This document shows, piece by piece, positions 37,061 through 46,757 of a stretch of DNA of 64,000 nt; positions within the stretch are counted from its first letter, which is position 1; the number at the start of each line of letters is the position of its first letter. Under the pieces are notes generated by a model. That model was not told the origin of the DNA, ran no database searches, and saw nothing but the letters and a program-made list of their open reading frames with translations. A program made the position numbers and the translations under genes. This DNA comes from Methanothrix sp. (GTDB taxonomy: Archaea; Halobacteriota; Methanosarcinia; Methanotrichales; Methanotrichaceae): NCBI RefSeq assembly GCF_030055635.1, contig NZ_JASFYM010000003.1:78113-142112 (forward strand), given 5' to 3'.

Positions 37061-39280
37061 CTAGCTCAGATCCCTGTATCTCTTCCGGTCCCTGAGCTCC
37101 TGCTGCTTCGCAGCATTCCAGCCGCTGACAGCCTGCAGGTATCCGGTTATCCTGCTGATGTGATCCACCTCAGGAGATCTGCAGCGCGGGCACGTATCCT
37201 GGAGCCCCGGAGAGATCGCGCAGCAGCTCAGACACACAGTCATATCCCTGGTGAACGCGAAGTACCCGATCTGGGTGTTCTTCGCGAGGTTCATCCCGAA
37301 GCTCATCAGCGACTCCGGATCCGGATCGTTCTCTCCCAAGAAGATATGGAAGATGTTGCCCCCATCCACTATCGGGAAGAAGACATGCTCCAGCATGGCC
37401 CTCTCCATGATCGGGATGTCTGCATTCACGCACACATGGGTGCCATTTGTGTAGTAGACCGGCAGATCTCTGGTCCGATGGAGGTTCTCCAGTGCAGTCT
37501 TGAGATCTCCCTTCACAACACGCATTGCGCACTCCCTGTACTCATCATGCAGCAGATCCGAGACGGCAAATCGCTGTGCTGTGGTCTCTGCTGGGGTCCT
37601 CGCAAGCGCGATTGTCATGCCATGATCCCTGCTCAGCTTTTTGACATAAAGCTGCATCTCGGTCATCGCCCTGACGGCAAACCGCCATGCATCCCTTGAT
37701 TCGTGCATCTGTTTCCCTGTATGGAACTGGACCATCTCGTTTATGCCCACGACGCCTATTGTGTAGACGAGCTTTTCAAGATCAACAGCCATCGCGCCCC
37801 TCTCTCCGGTGACCGGATCCCTGGGCTGCTGGGTGGCAAACGGCATCCGTCCGTTTGCTATGATCTTGCTCATCCACTCCCTCTTCACCTTGAAGATCTC
37901 GACGGAGACATCCATCAGTTCTTTGAGATACTCGAAGAGCAGCTCGTCCTCCCCGCGCGCCTTGTATGCAGCCCTCGGGCAGTTGAGCGAGACGACCTGC
38001 CACGAGCCCATCGAGAAGTGCTTTCCATCCCTGAAGTACAGCTTGTCCTCAAACTCTGTGTCGTTCTGGATGGTGGAGGAGAACTGGTATGCGCAGCACT
38101 GGTAGCACGATATCCCCTTTCCGGCGCCTCTGTACTCAGGGAGCTGGTTGTCGAAGTACGGCGCGCCGTATTTTGCTGCAAGCTTGAATGCCATCAGGTA
38201 CAGGTCTCTGTATGCCGGCAGGTCCGGATGTTCCCTGTTGAAATCCTCATCCTCCTTCATGAAGTCAGGCTCAATGCTTATCTCCGGCTTCGGGAAGTTG
38301 AACGGCTTGCCCCAGTAATCGCCCTCCAGCATGACCTCCATCAGTGCCTTGAAGGCCAGCCGGACCTCCCTCTCGAACTCGCCGTAAGTGCGACGTGGCG
38401 CCTGCTCCCCGTTCCATATCCGGCCCTTGTAGACGACCGGCTTGTCCTTCCAGATCCTGGGCACTCCGGGCGTGAGCTGGACTGAGGAGAAGACGAGCTG
38501 CCCGCCGCGCGCGACCATCATCTGGGTCATCTCGTACACAAACATCTGCATGAGCTGCTTGATCTCCTCGTAGCTCAAACCCTCCAGATACGGCGCCACG
38601 AACGTCAGGAAGTTGTAGAAGCCCTGCCCTCCCGCGAAGTTGGTCTGCGCGCTGCCCAGCGCCTTCACAGCATGTAGTATCGCCACCTCAGGCTTCTTTG
38701 CGGGGCCTGCGACAGATGCCTTGGTTCCGCGGCCATCCGGCATCAATCCGTAGTAGAAGAAGTACCTGAGATCATGGTCCTGGCAGAACGGCCTTGTGCC
38801 GAAGTACTCCAGATCGTGGATGTGGAGGTCCCCGGAGATGTGATGATCCGAGAGGTGCGGGGGAAGAAGCAGGAGGTACTGCTCCTTGCTTATCTTATCG
38901 GCCTTCTTCTTGTGAGATGTCTCCGCGTTGTCCTGGAGGTTTGCATTCTCTCTCGACTCGAACCCTGTGCCTATATCGATGAGGTGAGCATCGTACACGG
39001 GCGTGCCTATTCTTGTGCATATGTTGCGCCACTCGGGGTGGTGCCTCTCGAGGAGCACCACGTTTACGATCTCTCTGACAAGAGGCCCTGAGAGGTAGCG
39101 GACATTCATCCACCTGATCCTGCGCTCCACCTCCTTCGCGATCTCCCTGGCCTCATCCTCGGTTATGGCTGGTAGTTTATAAAAATTCTCCGATAGTTTT
39201 GTCTCCTTGAGAAGCTGCTTCACTATCGCATTCCTGTCCCAGTCGAGCAGGTGTCCATCTGTGGTGCGCACCTTCGGCAT
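37061..39280 (-). CDS. nrdD: Anaerobic ribonucleoside-triphosphate reductase (class III)
   Basis: Glycyl-radical enzyme that makes dNTPs under anoxia. The N-terminal ATP-cone (MPKVRTTDGHLLDWDRN onward) carries allosteric sites. The large barrel domain follows (HIHDLEYFGTRPFCQDHDLR; SCYQCCAYQFSST). A four-cysteine zinc site (CLSCCAISPGLQDTCPRC, about 690-707) is near the end. The radical loop RITGYLQAVSGWN holds the glycine close to the C-terminus. The ATG at 39280 fits the family start and the TATA-like AAATATATC at 39349-39357; upstream GTG/ATG codons (39340, 39334) are alternatives. The activase gene nrdG is not adjacent. Confidence 0.94.
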   Translation of the reverse strand: MPKVRTTDGHLLDWDRNAIVKQLLKETKLSENFYKLPAITEDEAREIAKEVERRIRWMNVRYLSGPLVREIVNVVLLERHHPEWRNICTRIGTPVYDAHLIDIGTGFESRENANLQDNAETSHKKKADKISKEQYLLLLPPHLSDHHISGDLHIHDLEYFGTRPFCQDHDLRYFFYYGLMPDGRGTKASVAGPAKKPEVAILHAVKALGSAQTNFAGGQGFYNFLTFVAPYLEGLSYEEIKQLMQMFVYEMTQMMVARGGQLVFSSVQLTPGVPRIWKDKPVVYKGRIWNGEQAPRRTYGEFEREVRLAFKALMEVMLEGDYWGKPFNFPKPEISIEPDFMKEDEDFNREHPDLPAYRDLYLMAFKLAAKYGAPYFDNQLPEYRGAGKGISCYQCCAYQFSSTIQNDTEFEDKLYFRDGKHFSMGSWQVVSLNCPRAAYKARGEDELLFEYLKELMDVSVEIFKVKREWMSKIIANGRMPFATQQPRDPVTGERGAMAVDLEKLVYTIGVVGINEMVQFHTGKQMHESRDAWRFAVRAMTEMQLYVKKLSRDHGMTIALARTPAETTAQRFAVSDLLHDEYRECAMRVVKGDLKTALENLHRTRDLPVYYTNGTHVCVNADIPIMERAMLEHVFFPIVDGGNIFHIFLGENDPDPESLMSFGMNLAKNTQIGYFAFTRDMTVCLSCCAISPGLQDTCPRCRSPEVDHISRITGYLQAVSGWNAAKQQELRDRKRYRDLS

Positions 39281-39340
39281 CGCGGAGACGACAACACCCG
39301 TAAGGGTCAGCTGCTTGTTTTTCCCGTTCACCATCCCCAC

Positions 39341-39672
39341 CCACGATATATTTCGACAACAAAATCAGCGTATCCACAGCACACGCTTTAACTGTTTCGC
39401 CCATAGTGTTGATATAAAAATAATGTTTTATATGTGGCAACTCGTTTAAAGACACTCGAGCTCACAGAATCATCTGGCTGCCAGCCTTCCATCAAATTCC
39501 AACGGATCACTCACTCCGATCAGCCAGACCTTTTGCGCCACGCATTTGATGCCTTCACGCAGTATCATGGGCCATCATGCTTTATTCCCGCCTCAGTCGT
39601 GTACGCCTTGGAAGCATCTGGATTTTAGGAGTCCTCTGCACATCCTACGCGTGCCCCATGTTACCGCGAACT
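39341..39672. other. Intergenic region between hisC and nrdD
   Basis: It holds two minus-strand TATA-like elements for nrdD (39349-39357 and 39424-39434, ACATATAAAA). A weak resemblance to the start of the 112-bp repeat occurs at 39597-39646. No coding region is supported. Confidence 0.5.
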
Positions 39673-40707
39673 TTAAAACTCCTCAGCCCTTCTGTAGGCT
39701 TCAAGGAATGCATCGTTCTGCTCCGGAGTTCCTATGGTGACCCGTATGTGGTGGTTGTCAGAGCCCGGTATTTCCGAGCAGTCCTTTACCGATATACCCT
39801 CTTTCAGAAGATCCTCGACCAGAGCGCTGGACTCCCTCGAGGTCTCCACGTACAGAAAATTTGCATGCGATGGATGCGCCCTCAGAGATCCCGCGACCCT
39901 CTCCCTCTCAGCCACGATCTTTTTGACGGCGCTTCTCATGTGGTCTGTATCTCTCAGGGCTGCCACGCCGCCAGCTATCGCAGGAGCGCTTATCCCGAAA
40001 GATGGTGCAGCCCTGTTGTACTGCTCCACCACCCACTCAGGTGCGACCGCATACCCTATTCTGAGCCCTGCCAGGCCGAATGCTTTTGAGAGCGTCCTTC
40101 CGACTATGAGGTTCTCATACCTCTCGACCCAGTCCGCATGGCTCACCCCCGCGAACTCCGCGTAAGCCTCGTCCAGGAAGACCACGGAGTTTGTACCCTC
40201 GAGAACCTCTCTGATCACCTCATCATCTATGAGCCCTCCTGTGGGGTTGTTTGGCGAGCAGATGAATGTGAGGGTCACGCCCTTTGGAACATTCCTCAGG
40301 TCGTGGCCGAGCACGGGCGTGGCACCACAGAGCCTCGCTGCAAGCTCATAGTATGTGTATGTAGGCACAGGTATGAACACAGATCTGCCTTTCTCCAGGA
40401 AGAGCCTTGAAACAGAATCGATTATGCCATCGAGCCCGGCTCCTGCGATTACGAGATCCTCTGAAACGCCGAGGTACTCAGCAGCAGCGCTCAGAAACTC
40501 ATCCTGCGACGGATACCTTCTAAGATCCGCGCGGCTCACTGCCCTTATGACCTCAGGAGAGGGACCATACGGGTTCTCGTTCCTGCTGAGGAACACGATC
40601 CTCTCTGCGGGTATGCCGTAAAGGCGCTCGATATCCATTAAGCTGATCCCGGGATCATCGGGAGTCACGCTCTGCAGCGCATCAACAAGGAGGTGTCTGT
40701 AGACCAT
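39673..40707 (-). CDS. hisC: Histidinol-phosphate aminotransferase
   Basis: PLP aminotransferase of histidine synthesis (fold type I, class II). The 344-residue product has SRNENPYGPSP (41-51), the cofactor-ring contact SPNNPTGG (151-158), VFLDEAYAEF (176-185) and the PLP lysine in GRTLSKAFGLAG (Lys208). Close relatives (CobD, other aminotransferases) are excluded only by overall similarity to HisC. Its start coincides with the rhomboid stop, so the two genes form an operon with the NYN gene; no other his genes are present. Confidence 0.88.
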   Translation of the reverse strand: MVYRHLLVDALQSVTPDDPGISLMDIERLYGIPAERIVFLSRNENPYGPSPEVIRAVSRADLRRYPSQDEFLSAAAEYLGVSEDLVIAGAGLDGIIDSVSRLFLEKGRSVFIPVPTYTYYELAARLCGATPVLGHDLRNVPKGVTLTFICSPNNPTGGLIDDEVIREVLEGTNSVVFLDEAYAEFAGVSHADWVERYENLIVGRTLSKAFGLAGLRIGYAVAPEWVVEQYNRAAPSFGISAPAIAGGVAALRDTDHMRSAVKKIVAERERVAGSLRAHPSHANFLYVETSRESSALVEDLLKEGISVKDCSEIPGSDNHHIRVTIGTPEQNDAFLEAYRRAEEF

Positions 40708-41390
40708 CAGTAATACCTTCTTCTTCTCCCGAAGCTCTGGCCGAAGAAGAGGCCGGCGAGAAGGCCTGCGAGGTGTGCCATGTGCCCTATGCCATCCGCT
40801 CCCCTCAGACTTATCTGGTAATACAGATCCAGGAATGCAAGGAGGGCTATAGCCAGTGGTATCCCAATAGGTATCGGTATGGGGAATATTATCACCCTTA
40901 TCTCGGGCGCTATAATCGCCAGGGCGCCCATGACCCCCATGATCGCTCCGCTGGCGCCCATCATGTATCCGGTGGCCACAAGCATCTCTATGATGCCGCC
41001 GAATATTCCGGATGCGAAGAAGATCAGGAGGAAATTCCTCTCGCCAACCCTCCTCTCGAGCTCAGTACCGAAGAAGAAGAGGGCCAGCATGTTCCAGAAG
41101 AGGTGGCCTATGTCAGCATGAACGAATATGTGCGTTACCAGGGTCCACGGCCTGGACTCGACAAGTGCTGGATTGAGGGAGAGATATCCCCTCACAGCCC
41201 AGGGGTTCACGGCCATTGCGATCGATACGATGATGCACAAAGCGATTATAGCGAGAGATGCTGGGATGCTGGAGCCTCTGGGCCTGATATCATCCCAGAT
41301 CTGATCGGAGACCATGCCAGATGATAGCAATCCTCTGATGATTCTTATGTTACCACTTCCGGTTTCAGGACTCTGTGACGTACTCGCCAT
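40707..41390 (-). CDS. Rhomboid-family intramembrane serine protease
   Basis: A 227-residue membrane protease with six helices. The family motif HADIGHLFWNMLALFFFG (91-108), the catalytic Ser147 in GASGAIMG and His206 in HMAHLAGLLAG are all present, so it should be active. The start at 41390 overlaps the NYN gene by 26 nt; ATG 41315 would remove most of the cytoplasmic N-terminus and is the alternative. Substrates are unknown. Confidence 0.92.
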   Translation of the reverse strand: MASTSQSPETGSGNIRIIRGLLSSGMVSDQIWDDIRPRGSSIPASLAIIALCIIVSIAMAVNPWAVRGYLSLNPALVESRPWTLVTHIFVHADIGHLFWNMLALFFFGTELERRVGERNFLLIFFASGIFGGIIEMLVATGYMMGASGAIMGVMGALAIIAPEIRVIIFPIPIPIGIPLAIALLAFLDLYYQISLRGADGIGHMAHLAGLLAGLFFGQSFGRRRRYY

Positions 41391-41853
41391 TTCTGAGCAC
41401 TATTACGTAGTCTGCGGAGTTCCTCAGCGCAACAGAAAAGCCGGGCTCTGCCCCGAATATGATCGTCTCCTTGCCGTGCTCCATGGCCTTCATGAGCACC
41501 GGCTTCAGATCCGCATCTCTCGTGACCAGGGCGATGGTGTCTATGACAGGGTTGTAGATCATGTCGACGCCCTCCACGGCCATCCTCACATCGACATCGC
41601 TGGTGCATATCACCGGCTCAAACCCCTGGTTCTCGACAGCCTCGACGAGCTTCTCAGAGGCGTACTGGTTCAGGAAGACCTTCCCAACCTTTATGTCGCC
41701 GTAGTCCCTGAGTATGTTCCGAATCTCCTCCAGGTCCATCTGGAACTCCTTGCGCAGCATGTTGGGACCATCTACCAGGAGACCGATCTTCTTCCTTCCC
41801 TTCTCCTTCTTCGATCCAAGGTACTTCAGGATGTGCTCGAAGTGTATAGCCAT
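41365..41853 (-). CDS. NYN-domain (PIN-like) putative RNase
   Basis: A 162-residue protein of the LabA/NYN family (TIGR00288 type). The PIN-like core shows KIGLLVDGPNMLRKEF (first acidic residue about 28), IKVGKVFLNQYAS, CTSDVDVRMAVEGVDMI and DTIALVTRDADLKPVLMKA, the usual spaced aspartates for metal-dependent RNA cleavage. Activity is inferred from the family. A TATA-like CATAATAAAG lies about 40 nt upstream. It is first in the NYN-rhomboid-hisC unit. Confidence 0.87.
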   Translation of the reverse strand: MAIHFEHILKYLGSKKEKGRKKIGLLVDGPNMLRKEFQMDLEEIRNILRDYGDIKVGKVFLNQYASEKLVEAVENQGFEPVICTSDVDVRMAVEGVDMIYNPVIDTIALVTRDADLKPVLMKAMEHGKETIIFGAEPGFSVALRNSADYVIVLRNGEYVTES

Positions 41854-41931
41854 GCTCGCTAATCCTCTATTTCAGAACCCTAATCTTTATTATGTCCACA
41901 GGTCGATTCATATAATTTTCTATCGCAGGCG

Positions 41932-42210
41932 GTGGCTGTGGAGTCCCGTAAGTCTTGACCATATGCGCATCATCCTGGGTGATAAACAGTGTCGTGCACT
42001 CGATTCAATGAATGACTCTGCTGGAATCGGGTCTTGTACTCGAATAGCGAAGAGGCTGTCAGGAACCAGCGCCCACCGGTACAATGCTGCATGAACCCCA
42101 CAAGGTCGCATCCCTTCTGATCCAGTGATGCGAGTACACAGCCCTATGTTGAAACCCCTGTCAAAACGACGGGTATATAAAGTCAAAGGTTTCGGGACTC
42201 CCCACACCAC
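41932..42210. repeat. Imperfect inverted repeats enclosing repeat copy D
   Basis: The left arm begins GTGGCTGTGGAGTCCCGTAA. The right arm, reverse complemented, begins GTGGTGTGGGGAGTCCCGAA. They share AGTCCCG and the flanking GTGG and TTGAC blocks, and enclose about 220 bp. This could be an old MITE-like element or chance. Confidence 0.4.
42031..42141 (+). repeat. Dispersed 112-bp repeat, copy D
   Basis: It begins GTCTTGTACTCGAATAGCGA and ends TCCAGTGATGCGAGTACACA. Matching blocks with copies A-C are CAGGAACCAGC, AAGGTCGCAT and GAGTACACA. It is more diverged than A-C. Confidence 0.65.
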
Positions 42211-42233
42211 AGCGTATGCGAAATCTTTATATA
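42174..42233 (+). promoter_or_regulatory. Two tandem TATA boxes for the thermosome gene
   Basis: TATATAAA at 42174-42181 and CTTTATATA at 42225-42233. The second predicts initiation near 42255 and a short leader with the GGAGAGGTG ribosome site. The first would give a leader of about 80 nt. Confidence 0.55.
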
Positions 42234-42278
42234 GAACTTCAAAACACTTACATCCCCGCTGTAAGGAGAGGTGTCGGA

Positions 42279-43913
42279 ATGGCTGGACTAGGTGGAACAC
42301 CTGTACTGATACTTAAAGAGGGAAGCCAGCGGACTGCTGGCCGGGAGGCGCAGAGGTCGAACATAATGGCGGCCAAGGCAGTGGCCAGCGCCGTCAGAAC
42401 CACGCTGGGACCCAAGGGCATGGACAAGATGCTTGTGGACACACTTGGAGACGTGGTCATAACAAACGACGGCGTTACGATTCTCAAGGAGATGGATATC
42501 GAGCATCCGGCCGCCAAGATGATGGTGGAGATCGCCAAGACTCAGGATGAGGAGGTAGGCGACGGCACCACAACGGCTGTTGTCCTGGCTGGCGAGCTTC
42601 TGAAGCAGGCCGAGCTGCTTCTCGAGCAGGAGATCCACCCGACCGTCATAGCCACCGGCTACAGGGACGCTGCGACGAAGGCCATCGAGATCCTGAAGGA
42701 TCTCGCGGTGAAGGTATCGCCTGATGATGAGGAGCTCCTGAAGAAGATCGCGATCACAGCGATGACCGGAAAGGGCAGCGGCAACGCCAGGGGAGAGCTC
42801 GCTGAGCTCGCGGTCAAGGCTGTGAAGGCGATCGTTGATGAGGATGGCTCTGTGGACATCGACAACATCACCGTGGAGAAGAAGGTGGGCGGCAGCATAA
42901 CCGACTCCCAGCTGATCCATGGCATGGTGATCGACAAGGAGCGCCTGCATCCCAACATGCCGAAGAAGGTGAAGGATGCCAGGATCGCGCTGCTCAACGC
43001 GCCGATAGAGATCGAGAAGACCGAGGTCGATGCGAAGATCGAGATCACCTCGCCTGATCAGCTCCAGGCCTTCCTGGACCAGGAGGAGGCGATGCTCAAG
43101 GAGATGGTCAACAAGATTGTCTCCACAGGCGCAAACGTCGTCTTCTGCCAGAAGGGCATAGATGATCTGGCGCAGCACTTCCTGGCGAAGGCAGGTATCT
43201 ACACGCTCCGCAGGGTGAAGAAGAGCGACATGGAGAAGCTGGCCCGCGCGACCGGCGCCAGGATCGTGACAAGCCTGCATGAGCTCACTCCGAACGATCT
43301 CGGCAAGGCCGGGCTTGTCGAGGAGAGGAAGATCGCCGGAGACGACATGACCTTCGTCGAGGAGTGCGAGAATCCCAAGTCAGTGTCCATAATCCTCCGC
43401 GGCGGCACCGAGCATGTGGTCGATGAGCTCTACAGGGCCATGGAGGATGCGCTCCGCGTCGTGGGTGTTGTCGTGGAGGATGGCATGCTTGTGCCCGGAG
43501 GTGGAGCGCCCGAGGTGGAGCTTGCCCTCAGGCTCAGGGAGTACGCCGCCACAGTCGGCGGAAGGGAGCAGCTCGCCATAGAGGCATTCGCCGAGGCGAT
43601 GGAGATCATCCCGAAGACGCTCGCTGAGAACGCCGGTCTCGACCAGATCGATACGCTCGTCGCTCTGAGGAGCAAGCACGAGAAGGGCATGAAGGCTGCC
43701 GGTCTCGATATGGATACAGGCGAGGCGGTCGACATGCTGGAGCGCGGCGTAGTCGAGCCCCTCAGGGTCAAGACACAGGCGATCAGCTCAGCCGCAGAGG
43801 CAGCTGTGATGATACTGAGGATCGATGATGTGATCGCCTCCAAGTCGACCGGCGCTGGCAAGGAGAAAGAGAAGGAGAGGGAGCCCAGCGGAATGGGCGA
43901 GGACTTCGACTGA
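42279..43913 (+). CDS. thsA: Thermosome subunit (group II chaperonin)
   Basis: ATP-driven protein-folding chaperonin that assembles into an eight-fold double ring. The 544-residue product begins [20 protein letters not shown]. It has [12 protein letters not shown] and [11 protein letters not shown], the ATP-site [15 protein letters not shown], and the C-terminal equatorial motif [19 protein letters not shown]. The C-terminus is charged ([16 protein letters not shown]) rather than a GGM tail. The start is set by GGAGAGGTG before ATG 42279. It is monocistronic; other thermosome subunit genes are not in the window. Confidence 0.97.
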   Translation: MAGLGGTPVLILKEGSQRTAGREAQRSNIMAAKAVASAVRTTLGPKGMDKMLVDTLGDVVITNDGVTILKEMDIEHPAAKMMVEIAKTQDEEVGDGTTTAVVLAGELLKQAELLLEQEIHPTVIATGYRDAATKAIEILKDLAVKVSPDDEELLKKIAITAMTGKGSGNARGELAELAVKAVKAIVDEDGSVDIDNITVEKKVGGSITDSQLIHGMVIDKERLHPNMPKKVKDARIALLNAPIEIEKTEVDAKIEITSPDQLQAFLDQEEAMLKEMVNKIVSTGANVVFCQKGIDDLAQHFLAKAGIYTLRRVKKSDMEKLARATGARIVTSLHELTPNDLGKAGLVEERKIAGDDMTFVEECENPKSVSIILRGGTEHVVDELYRAMEDALRVVGVVVEDGMLVPGGGAPEVELALRLREYAATVGGREQLAIEAFAEAMEIIPKTLAENAGLDQIDTLVALRSKHEKGMKAAGLDMDTGEAVDMLERGVVEPLRVKTQAISSAAEAAVMILRIDDVIASKSTGAGKEKEKEREPSGMGEDFD

Positions 43914-44224
43914 ATTCTTCCTTCCACATATTTTTGATCATACCCACGGATCACCAGGGATTTTCATCGAGCGGATCTTTCAGTGGTTGATGCTGCTCTT
44001 TTCCGCATAATGTGTCCGATACCTGCTGAGTGACTAATCTCCGGCCTAGAAGACCGGAGCTTGCCCCTTGATGCTCTCTATCAACTGGATGAGACATTTT
44101 GGTTGTGAAAATGGTCATTGATGCGCCAATGCACACATGCCTGGTTATGCAAAAGGGTGGATGGTACGTCCGGAGATCCGCTTCATGTGGCGCCAGGGTG
44201 CATGATTGGGATTAACCCAGCCGA
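43914..44224. other. Intergenic region downstream of the thermosome
   Basis: It contains hairpin copy H4 (44039-44069) and a T-rich stretch (ATATTTTTG near 43928-43936) that may end the thermosome transcript. No gene is seen. Confidence 0.6.
44039..44069 (-). repeat. Hairpin of the CTCCGGTC family, copy H4
   Basis: On the minus strand: GGGGCAAG followed by CTCCGGTC-TTCTA-GGCCGGAG, an 8-bp stem with a 5-nt loop. The GGGGCAAGC lead-in is typical of IS605/IS1341 right ends. Confidence 0.6.
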
Positions 44225-45493
44225 TCATGAGATGGACACGAGCATGTAGAATGTGGCCGCTGTCAGCGCGTCTCCAAGGCCGACGGTCGTCACAGGCTCA
44301 GGGGCTATGAAAGATGGATGGACGCAGACGCTCGATCCATCTTTTTCTTTGAACGCCCCGAGCCCGGACCTCTTTCCACCACGGCGGGCAAGATCCTCCA
44401 CTGCCCTTCTGCCCACATCGCTCACGCCCAGCTCCGCATCTTTTTCGATGCAACCTGTAGCAGCGAGCCTGCCCGCGATCTCCGCGCCCAGCTCCAGCGC
44501 AGCGATCTCTTTTACCGGATCGGGCGATATGCTCACAGTGAACTCACGGGTGTGAACGCACACCCTTGGAATATCAAACTCATCATGGATCTGCTCTGCG
44601 GCCCCTGCGATCTCCTCCCAGCTCCCTCCTGAATGCAAGAGCATCGAGAGCTCGTCCTCATTCATGCCGATGCTCTCTACCTCCAGAACCTCCAGAAGGA
44701 ATCTCATGATCTCTTCTCGTTCGAAGCTGCCCATCTCAGCGTGGCTGTATCTGGTGGAGAGCCATTCCCTCATGGAGTGCAGCCTCTCCTCGAAGATCTC
44801 CCTGTGGAGATCGCAGGGCACGAGATGGAATCCTGAGAGGATCACGCCCCTCACATCGGGATCGGGCTTCTCCAGAAACGTGCGGAATGCGGGATTTAGG
44901 TGCATGATTCGATTCAGCGGGTCGAATGTCGCAATTACCCTGTTCTCCCTTGGAGCTGTGAATCTTCCCGAAGGCGTATCGACCCTCTCGCCACCCCTGT
45001 ACTGGATCACGAAGTGCCTGAGCTCCTGGCCCTCCTCTGATGCATCGAAGGGAGTTGTGAGCGAAACGCCGTCATCCGTGACAGGAACCCTGACCGCTGG
45101 ATGAAAGAGCGATGCCTGGCGTGGAGTAAGGGATGGGACGTTGACGACAGGCTCTGCACCGAGCGCGGCGAGAACGTTTGCAGCGTTTCCTGCATTACCT
45201 CCCATCCTGATCTCCCAGGGGAAGAGCGATGCGATCTCGTCAGCAACATCCTCGCTCTCAATGATAAGCTCTACACCGGTTCCACGGCGCATGTGCTCCA
45301 GGATCGAGACGACGAGATCCTCAACGGAGCCGATCTCTGATGGAATCCCAGAGCCCTCACCGGCGAATTCGATGCGGTGTGACAGTCTCTCGATCTCCTC
45401 TCCCGTGATGGTGTGAACGCAGTCTATGTTGACGTTGAAGGCGCAGAGCACCCTGGGATCAGATCCTGATGAGCCTGTATTTGCCGGTTCCAA
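44225..45493 (-). CDS. ADP-dependent phosphofructokinase/glucokinase
   Basis: A 422-residue ribokinase-fold sugar kinase that uses ADP, found in Euryarchaea. It has FNVNIDCVH near the N-terminus (substrate Asp), MGGNAGNAANVLAALGA (about 97-113), VILSGFHLV and the catalytic GLGDALTAATF (Asp408) near the end. Phosphofructokinase is the likelier activity in methanogens, but bifunctional enzymes exist. The TTG at 45493 overlaps the upstream DUF362 gene by 35 nt; GTG 45451, just after that gene's stop, is an equally good start. Confidence 0.88.
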   Translation of the reverse strand: MEPANTGSSGSDPRVLCAFNVNIDCVHTITGEEIERLSHRIEFAGEGSGIPSEIGSVEDLVVSILEHMRRGTGVELIIESEDVADEIASLFPWEIRMGGNAGNAANVLAALGAEPVVNVPSLTPRQASLFHPAVRVPVTDDGVSLTTPFDASEEGQELRHFVIQYRGGERVDTPSGRFTAPRENRVIATFDPLNRIMHLNPAFRTFLEKPDPDVRGVILSGFHLVPCDLHREIFEERLHSMREWLSTRYSHAEMGSFEREEIMRFLLEVLEVESIGMNEDELSMLLHSGGSWEEIAGAAEQIHDEFDIPRVCVHTREFTVSISPDPVKEIAALELGAEIAGRLAATGCIEKDAELGVSDVGRRAVEDLARRGGKRSGLGAFKEKDGSSVCVHPSFIAPEPVTTVGLGDALTAATFYMLVSIS

Positions 45494-46565
45494 GGCCGAT
45501 CTTCTCCCCGTACGCGATCTGGTGCAGGGCGTTCGTCGACTCCCAGCACCCCCTGAACTTGTCCTCTCCCGGCCTCCTGTTGCTCTTCAGGTAGCTTTTC
45601 TCGATGCCCATCTGCGCATTGACGAGATCGTAGCTGGCCATGTCGATGGCGACCGGATCCCTGGACGCGAGAATTCCCACGTCCGGGACCACCGGAGCAT
45701 CGGACCACGGGACGCAGTCGCAGTCCGGCGTTATATCAATCAGGAAGTTGATGAAGCCGATGCGTCCGGCCTTGCCCCTGACCGCCCCGTATGCGTACTC
45801 AACCATTCTCTCCACGAATGGGGGTATTGCAACGAGCCAGTCGAAGTCCATTGCCCTCTCCGGGCATGCCCTCACGCACTCACCGCAGCCAACACAGAGA
45901 CTGAGATCGATGACCGCCTTTTCATCCACAACAGAGATTGCGGACCTGGGGCATGCCCTCAAGCATCTGCCACATCCCCTGCATCTCTCTTTATACACTA
46001 TGGGCCTTGCAGTGTGCTGCTCTGCCTTTCCGATCGGCGGCGCGCACCCCATCCCGAGGTTCTTGATCGCCCCGCCAAAGCCTGCCAGCATGTGCGCCTT
46101 GAAGTGCGAGAGCACGATCATGCTGTCGGCGCTGGCGATATCTCCCGCGATCTTCACAGACCTGAAGTGATTGAGATTCACATCAACGCCTATGTAGTTA
46201 TCCCCACGCAAGCCGTCTGCTATTATCACGGGCGCGTCGACGACAGCATATGCGAAGCCATGCTCTATCGCTGTCCGGATGTGATCCACAGAGTTCCCGC
46301 GGCCTCCGCTGTAGAGGGTGTTTGTATCGGTCAGGAACGGCCGCGCGCCCCTCTCCCTCACAAGCTTCACGACCTCGTGCACAAAGACCGGGCTGATGTA
46401 AGTGTCGTTCCCCACCTCGCCGAAGTGGAGCTTTATGGCAGTGAGATCTCCCTTATCGAGAATTTTATCGAAGCCGGCAGCCCTGAATAGCCTCCTGATC
46501 TTCTCGAGCTTGTTCTCACCATCGCTCCTGGATCTGATATCCGCGAAGTAAACATCACTGGTCAT
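45459..46565 (-). CDS. DUF362 protein with two ferredoxin-type 4Fe-4S clusters
   Basis: A 368-residue iron-sulfur protein. The DUF362 region is split by a ferredoxin domain with CRGCGRCLRACP (about 195-206) and CVGCGECVRACP (about 224-235). Flanking segments LTAIKLHFGEVGNDTYI, LSHFKAHMLAGFGGAIKNLG and DVGILASRDPVAIDMASYD are diagnostic for DUF362. The physiological role is unknown; electron transfer is implied by the clusters. It lies downstream of cooS on the same strand (193 nt gap), so it might serve as a carrier, but no direct evidence shows this. Confidence 0.9.
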   Translation of the reverse strand: MTSDVYFADIRSRSDGENKLEKIRRLFRAAGFDKILDKGDLTAIKLHFGEVGNDTYISPVFVHEVVKLVRERGARPFLTDTNTLYSGGRGNSVDHIRTAIEHGFAYAVVDAPVIIADGLRGDNYIGVDVNLNHFRSVKIAGDIASADSMIVLSHFKAHMLAGFGGAIKNLGMGCAPPIGKAEQHTARPIVYKERCRGCGRCLRACPRSAISVVDEKAVIDLSLCVGCGECVRACPERAMDFDWLVAIPPFVERMVEYAYGAVRGKAGRIGFINFLIDITPDCDCVPWSDAPVVPDVGILASRDPVAIDMASYDLVNAQMGIEKSYLKSNRRPGEDKFRGCWESTNALHQIAYGEKIGLGTGKYRLIRI

Positions 46566-46757
46566 GATACTTCCATCCTGCCGGCCAGCAGATCAGCCTT
46601 TCCGTCTGATGCATGCTGTCATCCCGATGCGCAGATGTATCCGGCCGCTCATCCCGGATCAGAAGACGCAGCGATCCAGACATCCGAACGCTTATATGTA
46701 TTCAGAACCTTGATCGCCCAACATAGAAGCTGGTGCCGGATCATGATGCCATCACAA

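Larger units (their letters stand above)
41854..42278. other. Divergent intergenic region upstream of the thermosome
   Basis: It contains repeat copy D, an imperfect inverted repeat pair (41932-41960 with 42180-42210) enclosing it, and two plus-strand TATA boxes (42174-42180; 42225-42233). No coding region is supported. Confidence 0.65.

Noticed and set aside
39597..39646. Possible additional copy of the 112-bp repeat
   Set aside because: Only GTCGTGTAC and scattered bases match; not better than expected for a short AT/GC-balanced stretch.
42288..43280. 330-codon open frame opposite the thermosome
   Set aside because: Antisense shadow of a highly conserved gene, without signals or recognisable protein features.
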